From: Chromatiaceae bacterium
GTDB lineage: Bacteria; Pseudomonadota; Gammaproteobacteria; Chromatiales; Chromatiaceae
NCBI GenBank assembly: GCA_013426805.1
Contig: JACDZG010000035.1
Coordinates: 1 to 59,603 of the forward strand
Direction of reading: 5' to 3'
DNA: 59,603 nucleotides
In this document: piece by piece, positions 23,250-31,829 of the stretch
Numbering within the stretch: the stretch's first letter is position 1
How the letters are laid out: each line of letters opens with the position of its first letter
Notes under the pieces: model-generated
The model's input: the letters and a program-made list of their open reading frames with translations, nothing else
The model's database searches: none
Told to the model about the DNA's origin: nothing
Translations under genes and position numbers: made by a program

Positions 23250-26133
23250 AGATTCCGTGTTCCAGGAGTTTGTCGATTTTGTTGCCGAGTGAACCCAGGC
23301 CGGCGAGTTCGAGTTGCAGCATCACGCTGGTGTTCCCCTCGCTCTCGGCCGTGGTCTTGAGATGACGCCCGAGGATTCGCAAACGCCAGCAGCAGCGGCC
23401 GAATTCGACTCCAGCAAAGGCGTCGACGGTGTCGGAGTCGAGGAGTGAGTAGAGCCAGCGCCCGACCAGGCTGATCTGCCGGGTCACCGGCAGGCGAAAG
23501 GACAGATCCGTATTCTCATAGCGCTCGGCCTCGGTTTGGCCCAGGTTGTAGCGATACGCGAAATTGAACACACGCTCATCCCCCGGGGCATAGCGGAACT
23601 GCACTACGCGCTTCTCCCATTGATTGATCGAGAGATTCGGGTCCCACTGAAAGCTGGCCCGCGCGCTCCACCCCGGAGCGGGATTGGTCGACAACTCGCC
23701 CGCGACCGACGAGGTGGTGGTTTCATCCGTTGACAGACCCGTGAGCTGGACCCGACGCGGGTCGAAGTAATACACCTGACCCAGGCTGGCGCGCAACCAT
23801 TCGCGACCGCTCTTGTTGCCCAGAGTGCGCGAGGTCAAGCCGATCGTGAAGCGGTTCTCGTCGCCGATGCGGTCATATCCGGTGAATCGATTCGGTCTGA
23901 ACAGGCTGGCGTAGCTGAAATCCAACAGCGTGGTGTCGAAGAGCGGGGTGTCGGACTGGTTCTCATAGGGTGTCGCGACATAATAGAATCGGGGCTCCAG
24001 GGTCTGTAGCGCACCCTGACCGAACCAGTTGAGATCACGCTCGAAGACCAGTCCCGCGTCCATGTCGAAACTGGGAATCAGGAAGGATTGTACCGACGGG
24101 ATGCCTGGTTGCGTGTCCGCCAGATCATAGCCGGTCGCGTACAGGCGCAGGCGCGGAATCAGGTGACCGAAGCTGCGCCGCAACGGCAACCGCAACGAGG
24201 GCAGCAAGACGCCACGATTGCCGTGGACCTTCGCGTGGTGGTCGAAGTAATCGTAACGCCCCTCGAAGGCATACTCGAATAGGCCCCAGCGGGTCCGCGG
24301 GACATCCATCTGGATGTGAGGGAGTTGACCGTAGGGACGATCGGCAGGCGGGATGGTCGGGTCGACCGTCTGGAAGCCCTGCAACCAGGCTTGCACGCTG
24401 TACGTGCCGCCGTTATACGCGAGATTGCCGCGCTGGACCAGATTGCGAATGCTGGTGACGTCCAGGCGGTTGCCGAAGTCGGTCAGGTACTGGTCGTCCG
24501 AGACCATGCTGTAATCGAGCGAAGTACTCCAGCGACCACCCAAGGTACCGGTCTGCTCCAGCCGTAGCGACCCCCGTGTCCCGAGGTCCGGGTCGGCGTT
24601 ATCGTGCGGCAGGAGCTCGCTGTTGAGTTCGATCCGCTGACTCCCCGTGAGGTGACGCACCTGGACGCCGAGCATCAGCCCGCGTGTACTCATGAAGCGG
24701 GGGGTGATGGTCGCGTCCAGGTTCGGGGCGATGTTCCAATAGTAAGGGAGGATGATGTCCGTGCCGGTGGTGTCGGAGGAGCCCACCGTCGGGATCAGTA
24801 GTCCGCTGCGTCGCCGGTCATCGATCGGAAAGGTCACGTAGGGTGTGTAGAACACCGGCAGATTGCCGAATTGCAGGCGCGCATGACGTGCGGTGCCCAA
24901 GCCTTCCGGGTGATCGAGCAGCAAGCTGCGCGCGTGGATGGACCAATCGTAACGGCCGGGCGGGCACGTGGTGTAGATCACCTCGCGATAGCGGGTGATC
25001 TTACCAGGCAGGAGTTCGGCCGTCGCGGCGGTGCCGCGCAGGTTGGTATCGCCGGACAGCCGATAATGCACATCCTTCAGGGTGCCTTCCTTGGTTCGCA
25101 GATTGTAGTCCGCGGAGTCGGCCGTCAGTCGTGCGGGCGGGTACTCCAGATAGACGTTGCCCTGTGCGTCGACCGCGCCGGTGCGTCGATGATAGCGGGA
25201 GCGATCCGCTTCCAGGCGTTGGTCGCCTTGGAGGATCTCGACGCCCCCTTGCAGTCGCACGATCTCGCCGGTTTGGTCGTAATCGACCTGATCGGCGCCG
25301 GCATCGACCGGTGCATTGAGGTCCGCGGCGGGGACCGCGGCGCTTCCGGTCCCTCCGCTGCGGCCTGCGGGGCCGCACCGCTCCCAGGGCAGCCCGGCGT
25401 GCAGACGCGCCTCGTCATCGCGCGGCACCGCTCTGCGCCGCGGGCCAAGGGCCGCGTTCAGCCGTGCCGTGTCCGCCGCAGTGGATGGTTGGTCCGGCGG
25501 CGGCAGGACCAGCGGGGCGATGCCGGTAAACACCGGGCGTGCGGGGTCCAGCACGATCGGCAGCGTCAGGCGGGCCGGTTCCGGGGGCAGGGACACCGGC
25601 GGTGGCGGCGTTGCGGCCGGGAGCGCATCCACCCGCTCGGGGATGGGGTCCGCCGTCGGTTTCGGGCCAGCGATTGATGCCGGCTCCGCCGCCGCGGGGA
25701 GCGGATCGATCGTGCCCGAGTTCGGCGGTGGTGTTGCCGTCGCCGTCCGGTCCGACGGCGGTGAAGTTGCAGCGCTGGGAAGCGGGGTCGCCGTGTCTGA
25801 CCGGCCGTCGGCCGCCGCCGGAATCGCGGCAGCGTCCGCGGGGTGCGCCGGGGTCTTGGCTGTGGTCGCTTCCAGGTCCGTGACCGGGCCGGGTGGCGCC
25901 GTGCCGGTGTCCTGAGCAGGCTTGCCGTCCGTCGGCTCGGGGGCAGGGCAATCCCCGGTGATGCCGGAACCGTCGGCCGCGCCCCGGCTGGCGTTTTGGT
26001 CGGCGCAGGGCCGCGAATCAACCGCGGCGCCTTCGGTAAGCGTCGGCGATGGGCTCACGGCGACCAGAATCAGGGCAACGGATAGGATTAGGGAACGCAC
26101 GACATGGACGGATTGGGAGTTCGCTGCAACCAT
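23230..26133 (-). CDS. lptD: LPS-assembly protein LptD
   Basis: This protein inserts lipopolysaccharide into the outer leaflet. The start is taken at MVAANSQSVHVVRSLILSVA (ATG 26131-26133), which gives a signal peptide and 967 residues, longer than the usual 750-850. The excess is a Pro/Ala/Thr-rich low-complexity stretch at residues about 35-255. The periplasmic beta-jellyroll follows (VDYDQTGEIVRLQGGVEI, YHRRTGAVDAQGNVYLEYPP), and the 26-strand barrel forms the rest. Cysteines in ERCGP and YTTCPPG and the pair in GRCCWRL near the end are placed as in the disulphide-linked E. coli protein. It heads the lptD-surA-pdxA operon. Confidence 0.93.
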   Translation of the reverse strand: MVAANSQSVHVVRSLILSVALILVAVSPSPTLTEGAAVDSRPCADQNASRGAADGSGITGDCPAPEPTDGKPAQDTGTAPPGPVTDLEATTAKTPAHPADAAAIPAAADGRSDTATPLPSAATSPPSDRTATATPPPNSGTIDPLPAAAEPASIAGPKPTADPIPERVDALPAATPPPPVSLPPEPARLTLPIVLDPARPVFTGIAPLVLPPPDQPSTAADTARLNAALGPRRRAVPRDDEARLHAGLPWERCGPAGRSGGTGSAAVPAADLNAPVDAGADQVDYDQTGEIVRLQGGVEILQGDQRLEADRSRYHRRTGAVDAQGNVYLEYPPARLTADSADYNLRTKEGTLKDVHYRLSGDTNLRGTAATAELLPGKITRYREVIYTTCPPGRYDWSIHARSLLLDHPEGLGTARHARLQFGNLPVFYTPYVTFPIDDRRRSGLLIPTVGSSDTTGTDIILPYYWNIAPNLDATITPRFMSTRGLMLGVQVRHLTGSQRIELNSELLPHDNADPDLGTRGSLRLEQTGTLGGRWSTSLDYSMVSDDQYLTDFGNRLDVTSIRNLVQRGNLAYNGGTYSVQAWLQGFQTVDPTIPPADRPYGQLPHIQMDVPRTRWGLFEYAFEGRYDYFDHHAKVHGNRGVLLPSLRLPLRRSFGHLIPRLRLYATGYDLADTQPGIPSVQSFLIPSFDMDAGLVFERDLNWFGQGALQTLEPRFYYVATPYENQSDTPLFDTTLLDFSYASLFRPNRFTGYDRIGDENRFTIGLTSRTLGNKSGREWLRASLGQVYYFDPRRVQLTGLSTDETTTSSVAGELSTNPAPGWSARASFQWDPNLSINQWEKRVVQFRYAPGDERVFNFAYRYNLGQTEAERYENTDLSFRLPVTRQISLVGRWLYSLLDSDTVDAFAGVEFGRCCWRLRILGRHLKTTAESEGNTSVMLQLELAGLGSLGNKIDKLLEHGIYGYDSD

Positions 26134-26350
26134 GTCACATTCTTCGTGGGCCGGCAATGCGGTTATCCTGCAAAACCCGGTCAACCGTCAGCGGTCGGCC
26201 GACCGTCGGCGTTCAAACAGCGCCTTGGGTGCGGCGCCGCGACGCCGTCCGGCCACGAAAACCGCATTGAATGCGAGTCGGTCTGCGCGAAGCCGAGTGC
26301 TGACCGCGCGGCTTGGGGTTATTGTTGTCATCATTGTTGAGGGGATCGTC

Positions 26351-27352
26351 TTGACTGCACGGCATGAGTTGTTAGCACATTGGGTCGCCATGGTACTCGG
26401 TAGGGACGACTTCGCGCTGGAACCGGCCTCTTCCGACGCCAGCTTTCGCCGTTATTGGCGGGCCCGCTGGCAGGGAAACACCATGATTCTGATGGACGCT
26501 CCGCCCGCGCACGAAGACTGCGGTCGTTTTGTCGACCTGGCGCGGCGCCTGCGCGCCATCGGGCTGCATACCCCGGAAATCCATGCCGAGGACCGGGTCA
26601 ACGGCTTTCTCGCGTGCTCCGACCTGGGCGACCGGCTCTATCTGGCCGAGCTCGATGAGCAGAGTGCGGACCGGCTTTATGGGGACGCGCTCGCCGCCCT
26701 GGCGGTCATCCAGGCCTGCGGTCCGCTGGACGGTCTGCCGCACTATGATGACGCCTTCCTGCGTCGCGAGTTGGAGATCTTCCGCGAATGGTTCCTCGTC
26801 CGCCACCTGGGGCTGGTGCTCACCCCGAGGGACACGGCCGGCTGGGTCCGTGCGGGCGATTGTCTGGTGGCCAGTGCACTGGAGCAGCCCCAGGTCTGTG
26901 TCCATCGGGACTATCACTCGCGCAATCTGATGGTCACCGATCCGCCGAGTCCTGGCATCCTGGATTTCCAGGACGCGGTGGTCGGACCCGTCACCTACGA
27001 TCTGGTCTCCCTGCTTAAGGACTGTTACATCGCCTGGCCGCCCGAACGGGTCACCGACTGGGCCCTGGGCTATCTTCAACTGGCCATCCAGTCCGGGGTG
27101 CTGCCGGAGATCGAACCGGCGCGCTTCCTGCGCTGGTTCGACCTCATGGGCACCCAGCGTCATCTGAAAGCCTGCGGCATCTTCGCCCGGCTCAATCATC
27201 GCGACGGCAAACCGCATTATCTCAACGATATCCCGCGCACCCTGGACTACATCCGCGCGGTCTGTGCCCGCTACCCGGAACTGGCGGATTTGGATCGGCT
27301 GTTGACCGAGCGGGTCGATCCGGCGATGGCCGGCACGCCCGCGAGACACTGA
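26351..27352 (+). CDS. amgK: AmgK-like anomeric sugar kinase (aminoglycoside phosphotransferase fold)
   Basis: This 333-residue protein of the APH fold has the nucleotide-region motif LEPASSDASFRRYWR (residues about 21-35), the catalytic loop CVHRDYHSRNLMV and the metal-binding GILDFQDAVVGPVTYDLVSLL. AmgK phosphorylates MurNAc/GlcNAc at the anomeric position for cell-wall recycling and is typically divergent from lptD, as here. A TTG start at 26351 is chosen because the family's N-terminus aligns from there and GAGGGG lies 8 bp upstream; the ATG at 26390 would remove conserved residues. The usual MurU partner is not adjacent. Confidence 0.8.
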   Translation: MTARHELLAHWVAMVLGRDDFALEPASSDASFRRYWRARWQGNTMILMDAPPAHEDCGRFVDLARRLRAIGLHTPEIHAEDRVNGFLACSDLGDRLYLAELDEQSADRLYGDALAALAVIQACGPLDGLPHYDDAFLRRELEIFREWFLVRHLGLVLTPRDTAGWVRAGDCLVASALEQPQVCVHRDYHSRNLMVTDPPSPGILDFQDAVVGPVTYDLVSLLKDCYIAWPPERVTDWALGYLQLAIQSGVLPEIEPARFLRWFDLMGTQRHLKACGIFARLNHRDGKPHYLNDIPRTLDYIRAVCARYPELADLDRLLTERVDPAMAGTPARH

Positions 27353-27540
27353 TGATGTCACTGAACGAGGCCGACACCTGCCGCCTCCATGTCACCCCCC
27401 GGCTGCGCGCCGCGGGCTGGTAGGAACCGCCCCATGCGCTCGCCGAGCAGCAGACCTACACCGCCGGCCGCGTTCAAATCATCGGCGGCAAGGCCGTACG
27501 CGCAGAGCGCAAGCGGGTGGATTATTTTCTGCTCGGTTGC
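27352..27540 (+). pseudogene. hsdR (type I restriction subunit) N-terminal stub
   Basis: The frame starting at 27352 reads MSLNEADTCRLHVTPRLRAAGW, meets TAG at 27421-27423, then continues in frame EPPHALAEQQTYTAGRVQII and ERKRVDYFLL. This is the N-terminus of EcoEI-like HsdR proteins, up to the start of the nuclease core. The nuclease and helicase domains (about 700 or more residues) are gone. Its start overlaps the AmgK stop as TGATG. Confidence 0.75.
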
Positions 27541-27718
27541 AGAGCCTGCTTTACGCGGAGATCGGAAATAGCTGAATCTGAATCATTTATTCTTTGCCAC
27601 GGAGGACACTGAGCGATAAAACCAAGAAATTTTGGTGAAACCGAGGGCCAGGCTGCTTGCTCCCAGCCTGAACTGCATGAACAATGCTATCACTTTGATG
27701 TCATTTGGAGGCGCGAGT

Positions 27719-27985
27719 ATGGCTGATCTCACCATTCGCGGTGTGTCCGACGAGTTGCATACCTGGCTCAAGCAGCAGGCCCGCGCCCATCACCGTTCGG
27801 TGAATCGTGAGGCCATCGCGCTCATCGAGTCGGTTCGGGCGGCGGGTAGCGCCCCGGCACGATCGCGTCCGTCCGCGCAAGACATCCTCGCCAGGGCCGA
27901 ACGTTTCGCGAATCTTCCCGTACTGGACACGCGTACCGCAGACGAGATCATCGGCTATGACGAAGCCGGTCTGCCCAGCCGATGA
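27719..27985 (+). CDS. vapB: FitA/VapB-type antitoxin
   Basis: This 88-residue ribbon-helix-helix antitoxin opens with MADLTIRGVSDELHTWLKQQ followed by ARAHHRSVNREAIALIESV, the FitA/Arc pattern. The C-terminal toxin-binding tail contains LDTRTADEIIGYDEAGLPS. The start ATG is preceded by GGAGG 10 bp upstream. The following vapC starts in the last codons (ATGA overlap) but is deleted internally. The pair sits between the hsdR stub and hsdM, so it probably inserted there. Confidence 0.82.
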   Translation: MADLTIRGVSDELHTWLKQQARAHHRSVNREAIALIESVRAAGSAPARSRPSAQDILARAERFANLPVLDTRTADEIIGYDEAGLPSR

Positions 27986-28124
27986 CGGCCCTGGTGGTGG
28001 ACACTTCGGCCTTGATGGCGACTGTTTCTCCTACGCCCTCGCCAAGCAGCGGCGCGAACCGCTCCTGTTCAAGGGGCTGGACTTCAGGCTGACGGACATT
28101 CAATCGGCCATCCCGCCGCCCTGA
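27982..28124 (+). pseudogene. vapC (PIN-domain toxin) with internal deletion
   Basis: The 5' end reads MTALVVDTSALMA, the first strand and Asp of a PIN domain. The 3' end, in another frame, reads GDCFSYALAKQRREPLLFKG and DFRLTDIQSAI, the usual C-terminal part. The intervening 80-100 residues, including other acidic active-site residues, are missing, and the junction (about 28,017) is out of frame. The toxin cannot be functional. Confidence 0.8.
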
Positions 28125-28198
28125 CTTCGGTCGTCAGGGTCGCCCGCCGATCCTGCGATCTTCCGACGACCTCAGCCCAAGCCCTGGACCGCTCACCC

Positions 28199-29567
28199 AT
28201 GCCCCCCAAGAAGCCAGTCACATCCCAGACCACCGCGCAGCAGCTCGGGGCCATCATCAAGTCCGCGCGCAACATCATGCGCAAAGACAAAGGCCTCAAT
28301 GGTGACCTGGACCGACTGCCCATGCTCACCTGGATCATGTTCCTCAAGTTCCTCGACGACATGGAGCAACTGCGCGAGACCAACGCCCAGTTGGCGGGGA
28401 CGCCGTTTCGCCCGGATATTGCGCCGCCCTACCGTTGGCGCGACTGGGGTGCGGAGGCCGGCGGCATCACCGGCGCTGAACTGATCGCCTTCGTCAACAA
28501 CGACGAGGCCATGCGTCCCAACGGCACCCGCGGGGCCGGGCTCTTCTATTACCTGCGCGGGCTGCGCAGCCTGGATGGGGCCGATCGGCGCGATGTCATC
28601 GCCACCGTGTTCAAGGGCATGCAGAACCGCATGGCGGACGGCTACCTGCTGCGCGACGTGATCACGCTGGTCAACGGCATCCACCTCACCGCCTCCGCGG
28701 AGATGCACACCCTGAGTCGGCTCTACGAGACCCTGCTGCGCGAGATGCGCGACGCGGCCGGTGACTCGGGTGAGTTCTACACTCCGCGCCCGGCGGTGCG
28801 CTTCATGGTCCAGGTCATGGACCCGCGCCTGGGCGAAACCGTGCAACAGCCTGCGCGTTCCGCTGCGTGACCTCACCGATCAGGACCGGGTGGATCTGAT
28901 CCTGACCAATGTCCCCTTCGGCGGCGAGGAAGACCGCGGCATCCTGAGCAACTTCCCCAAGGACCGCCAGACCGCCGAGACCGCGCTGCTGTTCCTGCAA
29001 CTCATCATGCGCCGTCTGAAACGCCCCGGACCGGGCAATGACCGGGGCGGCCGGGCCGGTGTGATCGTCCCTAACGGCACCCTGTTCGGCGACGGCGTCT
29101 GTGCCCGCGTCAAGGAAGACCTGCTCAAGCACTATCACGTGCATACCATCGTTCGTCTACCCGAGGGCGTCTTTGCCCCCTATACCGACATTCCGTCCAA
29201 CCTGATCTTCTTCGACCGTTCCGGGCCGACCCAGGCGATCTGGTACTACCAAGTCCCGCTGCCCGCGGGTCGGCGCAAATACACCAAGACCAAGCCGATG
29301 GAGGACGCCGACCTCACGGCCTGTCTGGCCTGGTGGGACGACCGGACAGAGGGTGCCAATGCCTGGCGGGTCAATGTCGCGGATGTGCTCAAGTACGACG
29401 CCGAGGGGCGGTTGCTCTCGGTTAATCTGGATATCAAGAATCCGCATGGTCTGGAGGCGTTGGAGCATCGGGAGCCGCTGGAAATCGTGGCCGATATCAT
29501 CAATAAGGAGCAGCGGCTGTTGGCAGTAGTATCGGAGATTTCCGATTTCTTAAGGACCACGAGATGA
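28199..29567 (+). pseudogene. hsdM (type I DNA methyltransferase) with deletion of SAM motif
   Basis: The first part (223 codons) is a good HsdM N-terminus (QLGAIIKSARNIMRKDKG; LTWIMFLKFLDDMEQLRE) up to SGEFYTPRPAVRFMVQVMDP. After GETV the sequence jumps, at about 28,845, out of frame to NSLRVPLRDLTDQDRVDLIL. The segment that should contain motif I (DPACGTGG) and some 70-90 residues is absent. Motif IV downstream is NVPF instead of NPPF. The remaining C-terminal part (to ISDFLRTTR) is clean, so the deletion may be recent. No modification activity is expected. hsdS overlaps its stop by 4 bp. Confidence 0.85.
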
Positions 29568-30715
29568 CTCTTGTTTGGCCTATGCGCCCTATCGGTGAAT
29601 TGGTTGCCCCCATTAATCGACAAGAGATGCCTGAACCAGGAGTTAATTACCGACAGATCGGGGTACGCTGGTGGGGTGAAGGTGTCTACGAGCGAGAGTC
29701 CGTCGATGGCGGCGTAACTTTATACAAGACGCTTAACCGGATTCAATCCGATGACATCGTTTATAACAAGATTTGGGCTCGTCATGGAAGTGTCAGTGTG
29801 GTTCCCAAAGAGTTGGATGGATGCTATTGCTCCGCGGAGTTTCCTCTTCATCGTGTCAAGGACGAATTACTTGATACGCGCTGGTTCTACTGGTTGACCA
29901 AATGTCGTTGGTTCTGGGGTAAATGCGACGAGCAATCCAGAGGGACGAGCGGAAAGAATCGCATTCGACCAGAGCAGTTCTTGGCGATTAAGATCCCGCT
30001 TCCTTCGTTAGCAGAGCAAAGGCGGATCGTCGTTCGGATCGAGGCTATCGCCACCCGAGTTGACGAGGGTAGGCGGCTGCGCCAGGAGATCCAGGACGAC
30101 GCCAAGGCCCTGCTGCACAGCGTCTTTCACCGCTTGATCCAAGGTGCCGCGTATCGCCCACTCGCGGAAGTCGCCCCCATCGTTCGGCGACCAGTCGCGA
30201 TCGAATTGGACGGCATCTACCCCGAGCTGGGTGCACGCTCATTCGGCAAGGGTCTCTTCCACAAGCCGATCCTGAGCGGTGCGGATCTCGATTGGCAGAA
30301 GCTCTTTCGCGTTCATACCGGGGACCTGGTCATCAGCAACATTAAAGCCTGGGAGGGCGCCATCGCTGTTGCCGGAGAGGCCGACCATGACCGGGTCGGC
30401 TCGCACCGCTACATCACCTGTGTTGCCAGGGACGGGATCGCCACCCCTCAGTTCCTATGCTTTTATCTCCTGACGAACGAAGGGATTGAGCAGGTGCAGG
30501 GCGCCTCACCCGGAAGCGCGGACCGCAACCGGACACTGGCGATGGGGCGTTTGGAACAGCTTCTCGTGCCGGTTCCAACGATCGAGAAACAGAGAGAATT
30601 CAGCACGCTTCAAGCCAAGATCGCAGCTATCCACCAAGCCCAAGCCGCCAACCAACCCGCGCTGGACGCCCTGCTGCCCGCCGTGCTGGATAAAGCCTTC
30701 AAAGGCGAGCTATAA
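29564..30715 (+). CDS. hsdS: type I restriction-modification specificity subunit HsdS
   Basis: This 383-residue protein contains two target-recognition halves. The first is residues about 1-150, ending in the conserved PLPSLAEQRRIVVRIEAI helix start. The second is about 190-360, ending in VPVPTIEKQREF and a C-terminal helix. HsdS directs HsdM/HsdR to a bipartite DNA target. It is intact even though hsdM has lost its cofactor motif and hsdR is a stub. The first half is less GC-rich than its surroundings, which is common for exchanged recognition domains. Confidence 0.9.
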   Translation: MTLVWPMRPIGELVAPINRQEMPEPGVNYRQIGVRWWGEGVYERESVDGGVTLYKTLNRIQSDDIVYNKIWARHGSVSVVPKELDGCYCSAEFPLHRVKDELLDTRWFYWLTKCRWFWGKCDEQSRGTSGKNRIRPEQFLAIKIPLPSLAEQRRIVVRIEAIATRVDEGRRLRQEIQDDAKALLHSVFHRLIQGAAYRPLAEVAPIVRRPVAIELDGIYPELGARSFGKGLFHKPILSGADLDWQKLFRVHTGDLVISNIKAWEGAIAVAGEADHDRVGSHRYITCVARDGIATPQFLCFYLLTNEGIEQVQGASPGSADRNRTLAMGRLEQLLVPVPTIEKQREFSTLQAKIAAIHQAQAANQPALDALLPAVLDKAFKGEL

Positions 30716-30858
30716 CCGAGCGGGCCGTGAGCGTCGTTCCGGCCGCCGGAAGACCGGAGGCCGAGGCTTTAGCCGGTCGACATTGCGTCTGCGTGGGGCT
30801 TGTTCGGCTAACGGCGATGGAAGGAACATCAGCCACCCCGGAAGATGAATGTCTCCCG

Positions 30859-30949
30859 TGGGAGCGGCGTCCCGCCGCGATGGGTGCCGCGGTGATCTCG
30901 AACGGTAGGGCGACGCGCCCGGCCCCATCGCGGCGGGACGCCGCTCCCA
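30859..30949. repeat. 26-bp perfect inverted repeat (REP-like hairpin)
   Basis: Arms at 30859-30884 and 30924-30949 are exact reverse complements; each contains AGCGGCGTCCCGCCGCGAT, and they are separated by 39 bp. Each arm is itself partly self-complementary (CGGCGTCCCGCCG). The structure resembles repetitive extragenic palindromes. It sits downstream of hsdS and could also stop or stabilise that transcript. Confidence 0.7.
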
Positions 30950-31065
30950 CAGTGTCGCGGCGCGACTTTCACGGTAAAGCCGCGAGCTCTAGTGCGCGAA
31001 GCCCGTGATCTGGCCGGAACGATGATCAACGCCCAGCACGGCGAGCGCGAGCGATCGGCGTCTAA

Positions 31066-31140
31066 CGTGATCACCGGATGTAGGGGCGGGTTTCAAACCC
31101 GCCCCTACGCTATGGGCATGTCCGGATATCAGGTGCGAAG
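31066..31140. repeat. 75-bp dispersed palindromic repeat, copy 1
   Basis: The core 31079-31107 is a perfect palindrome with 14-bp arms (GTAGGGGCGGGTTT, one base, then its complement). It is flanked by a weaker outer inverted repeat ending in TCCGGATATC. The same 75 bases recur at 36261-36335 with nine differences and no gaps. Confidence 0.8.
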
Positions 31141-31395
31141 GCTATAATCCCGTGACGCGTGATCATCAGCCCGAAAAAAGGAGTTCTAACACAAAGACAC
31201 AAAGATCTCAACGCGCTGCGCCGGTCGCACGGCCCCCAGGCGCGGTGATCGGACCAACGTTTCCAATGACCTGTTGTTCTTTGTGTTCTTTGCGCCTTTG
31301 TGAGAGCAATTTCCGGATTGCGGATCATAAAATGATCCACTGCTAAAAACCCGCCCCGCTCGCCAGTCCGGGCGGGGCCTCACTGGAGACCTGAG

Positions 31396-31575
31396 ATGAG
31401 CATCGAAGTCAGCGGCCTGCTTGGGCTGCTTCATTTGATTCTGACCGTCTATGCCATGGTCAAGATCGTCCAAAGTAACGCGGGCACGGGCTCCAAGGTC
31501 ATCTGGATCGTCCTGGTCCTGCTGCTGCCGGTCCTCGGGCTGATCCTGTGGCTGCTGTTCGGGCCTAAGGGCTGA
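31396..31575 (+). CDS. PLDc_N-like small membrane protein
   Basis: This 59-residue protein (MSIEVSGLLGLLHLILTVYA...) has two hydrophobic segments, residues about 6-24 and 34-55 (VIWIVLVLLLPVLGLILWLL), and ends FGPKG. This hairpin is the membrane domain found at the N-terminus of cardiolipin synthases (PLDc_N), here standing alone. Conserved features are the AMVKIVQSN linker and P-x-x-G-x-I-x-W in the second helix. It is preceded by GGAGACCTGAG upstream of the ATG. The role of stand-alone copies is unknown. Confidence 0.75.
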   Translation: MSIEVSGLLGLLHLILTVYAMVKIVQSNAGTGSKVIWIVLVLLLPVLGLILWLLFGPKG

Positions 31576-31829
31576 GCGGTTCCGGTCGTGCGTTGCTCTT
31601 GCTGGTGCGCAACGCCACGGAGAAGGACCGCAGCGGATGCTGATGACTTACCCGATCATCCAGGTTCCCGATGGCGCTGGCGAGACCATCGAGCAACTGG
31701 GCACGAAGCTCAAGTTCAGGGGTGACACACTGATGAAGACCTGTTCGCAGGATGTCTTTGAACCCCTGGGGTAGGCCGCTACGGATTTTACCGGCGATTA
31801 ATTCCGCTTGTCGGCCGGGGCCGTCGCTC

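Larger units (their letters stand above)
30716..31395. other. repeat-rich intergenic region, no gene
   Basis: About 680 bases without a supportable gene. It holds three structures: a 26-bp perfect inverted repeat (30859-30884 with 30924-30949), the 75-bp palindromic repeat copy 1 (31066-31140), and an A-rich/T-rich inverted pair (AACACAAAGACACAAAG at 31187-31203 opposite about 31280-31305). A GC-rich hairpin-like stretch at 31350-31377 lies just before the next small gene. Confidence 0.6.
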
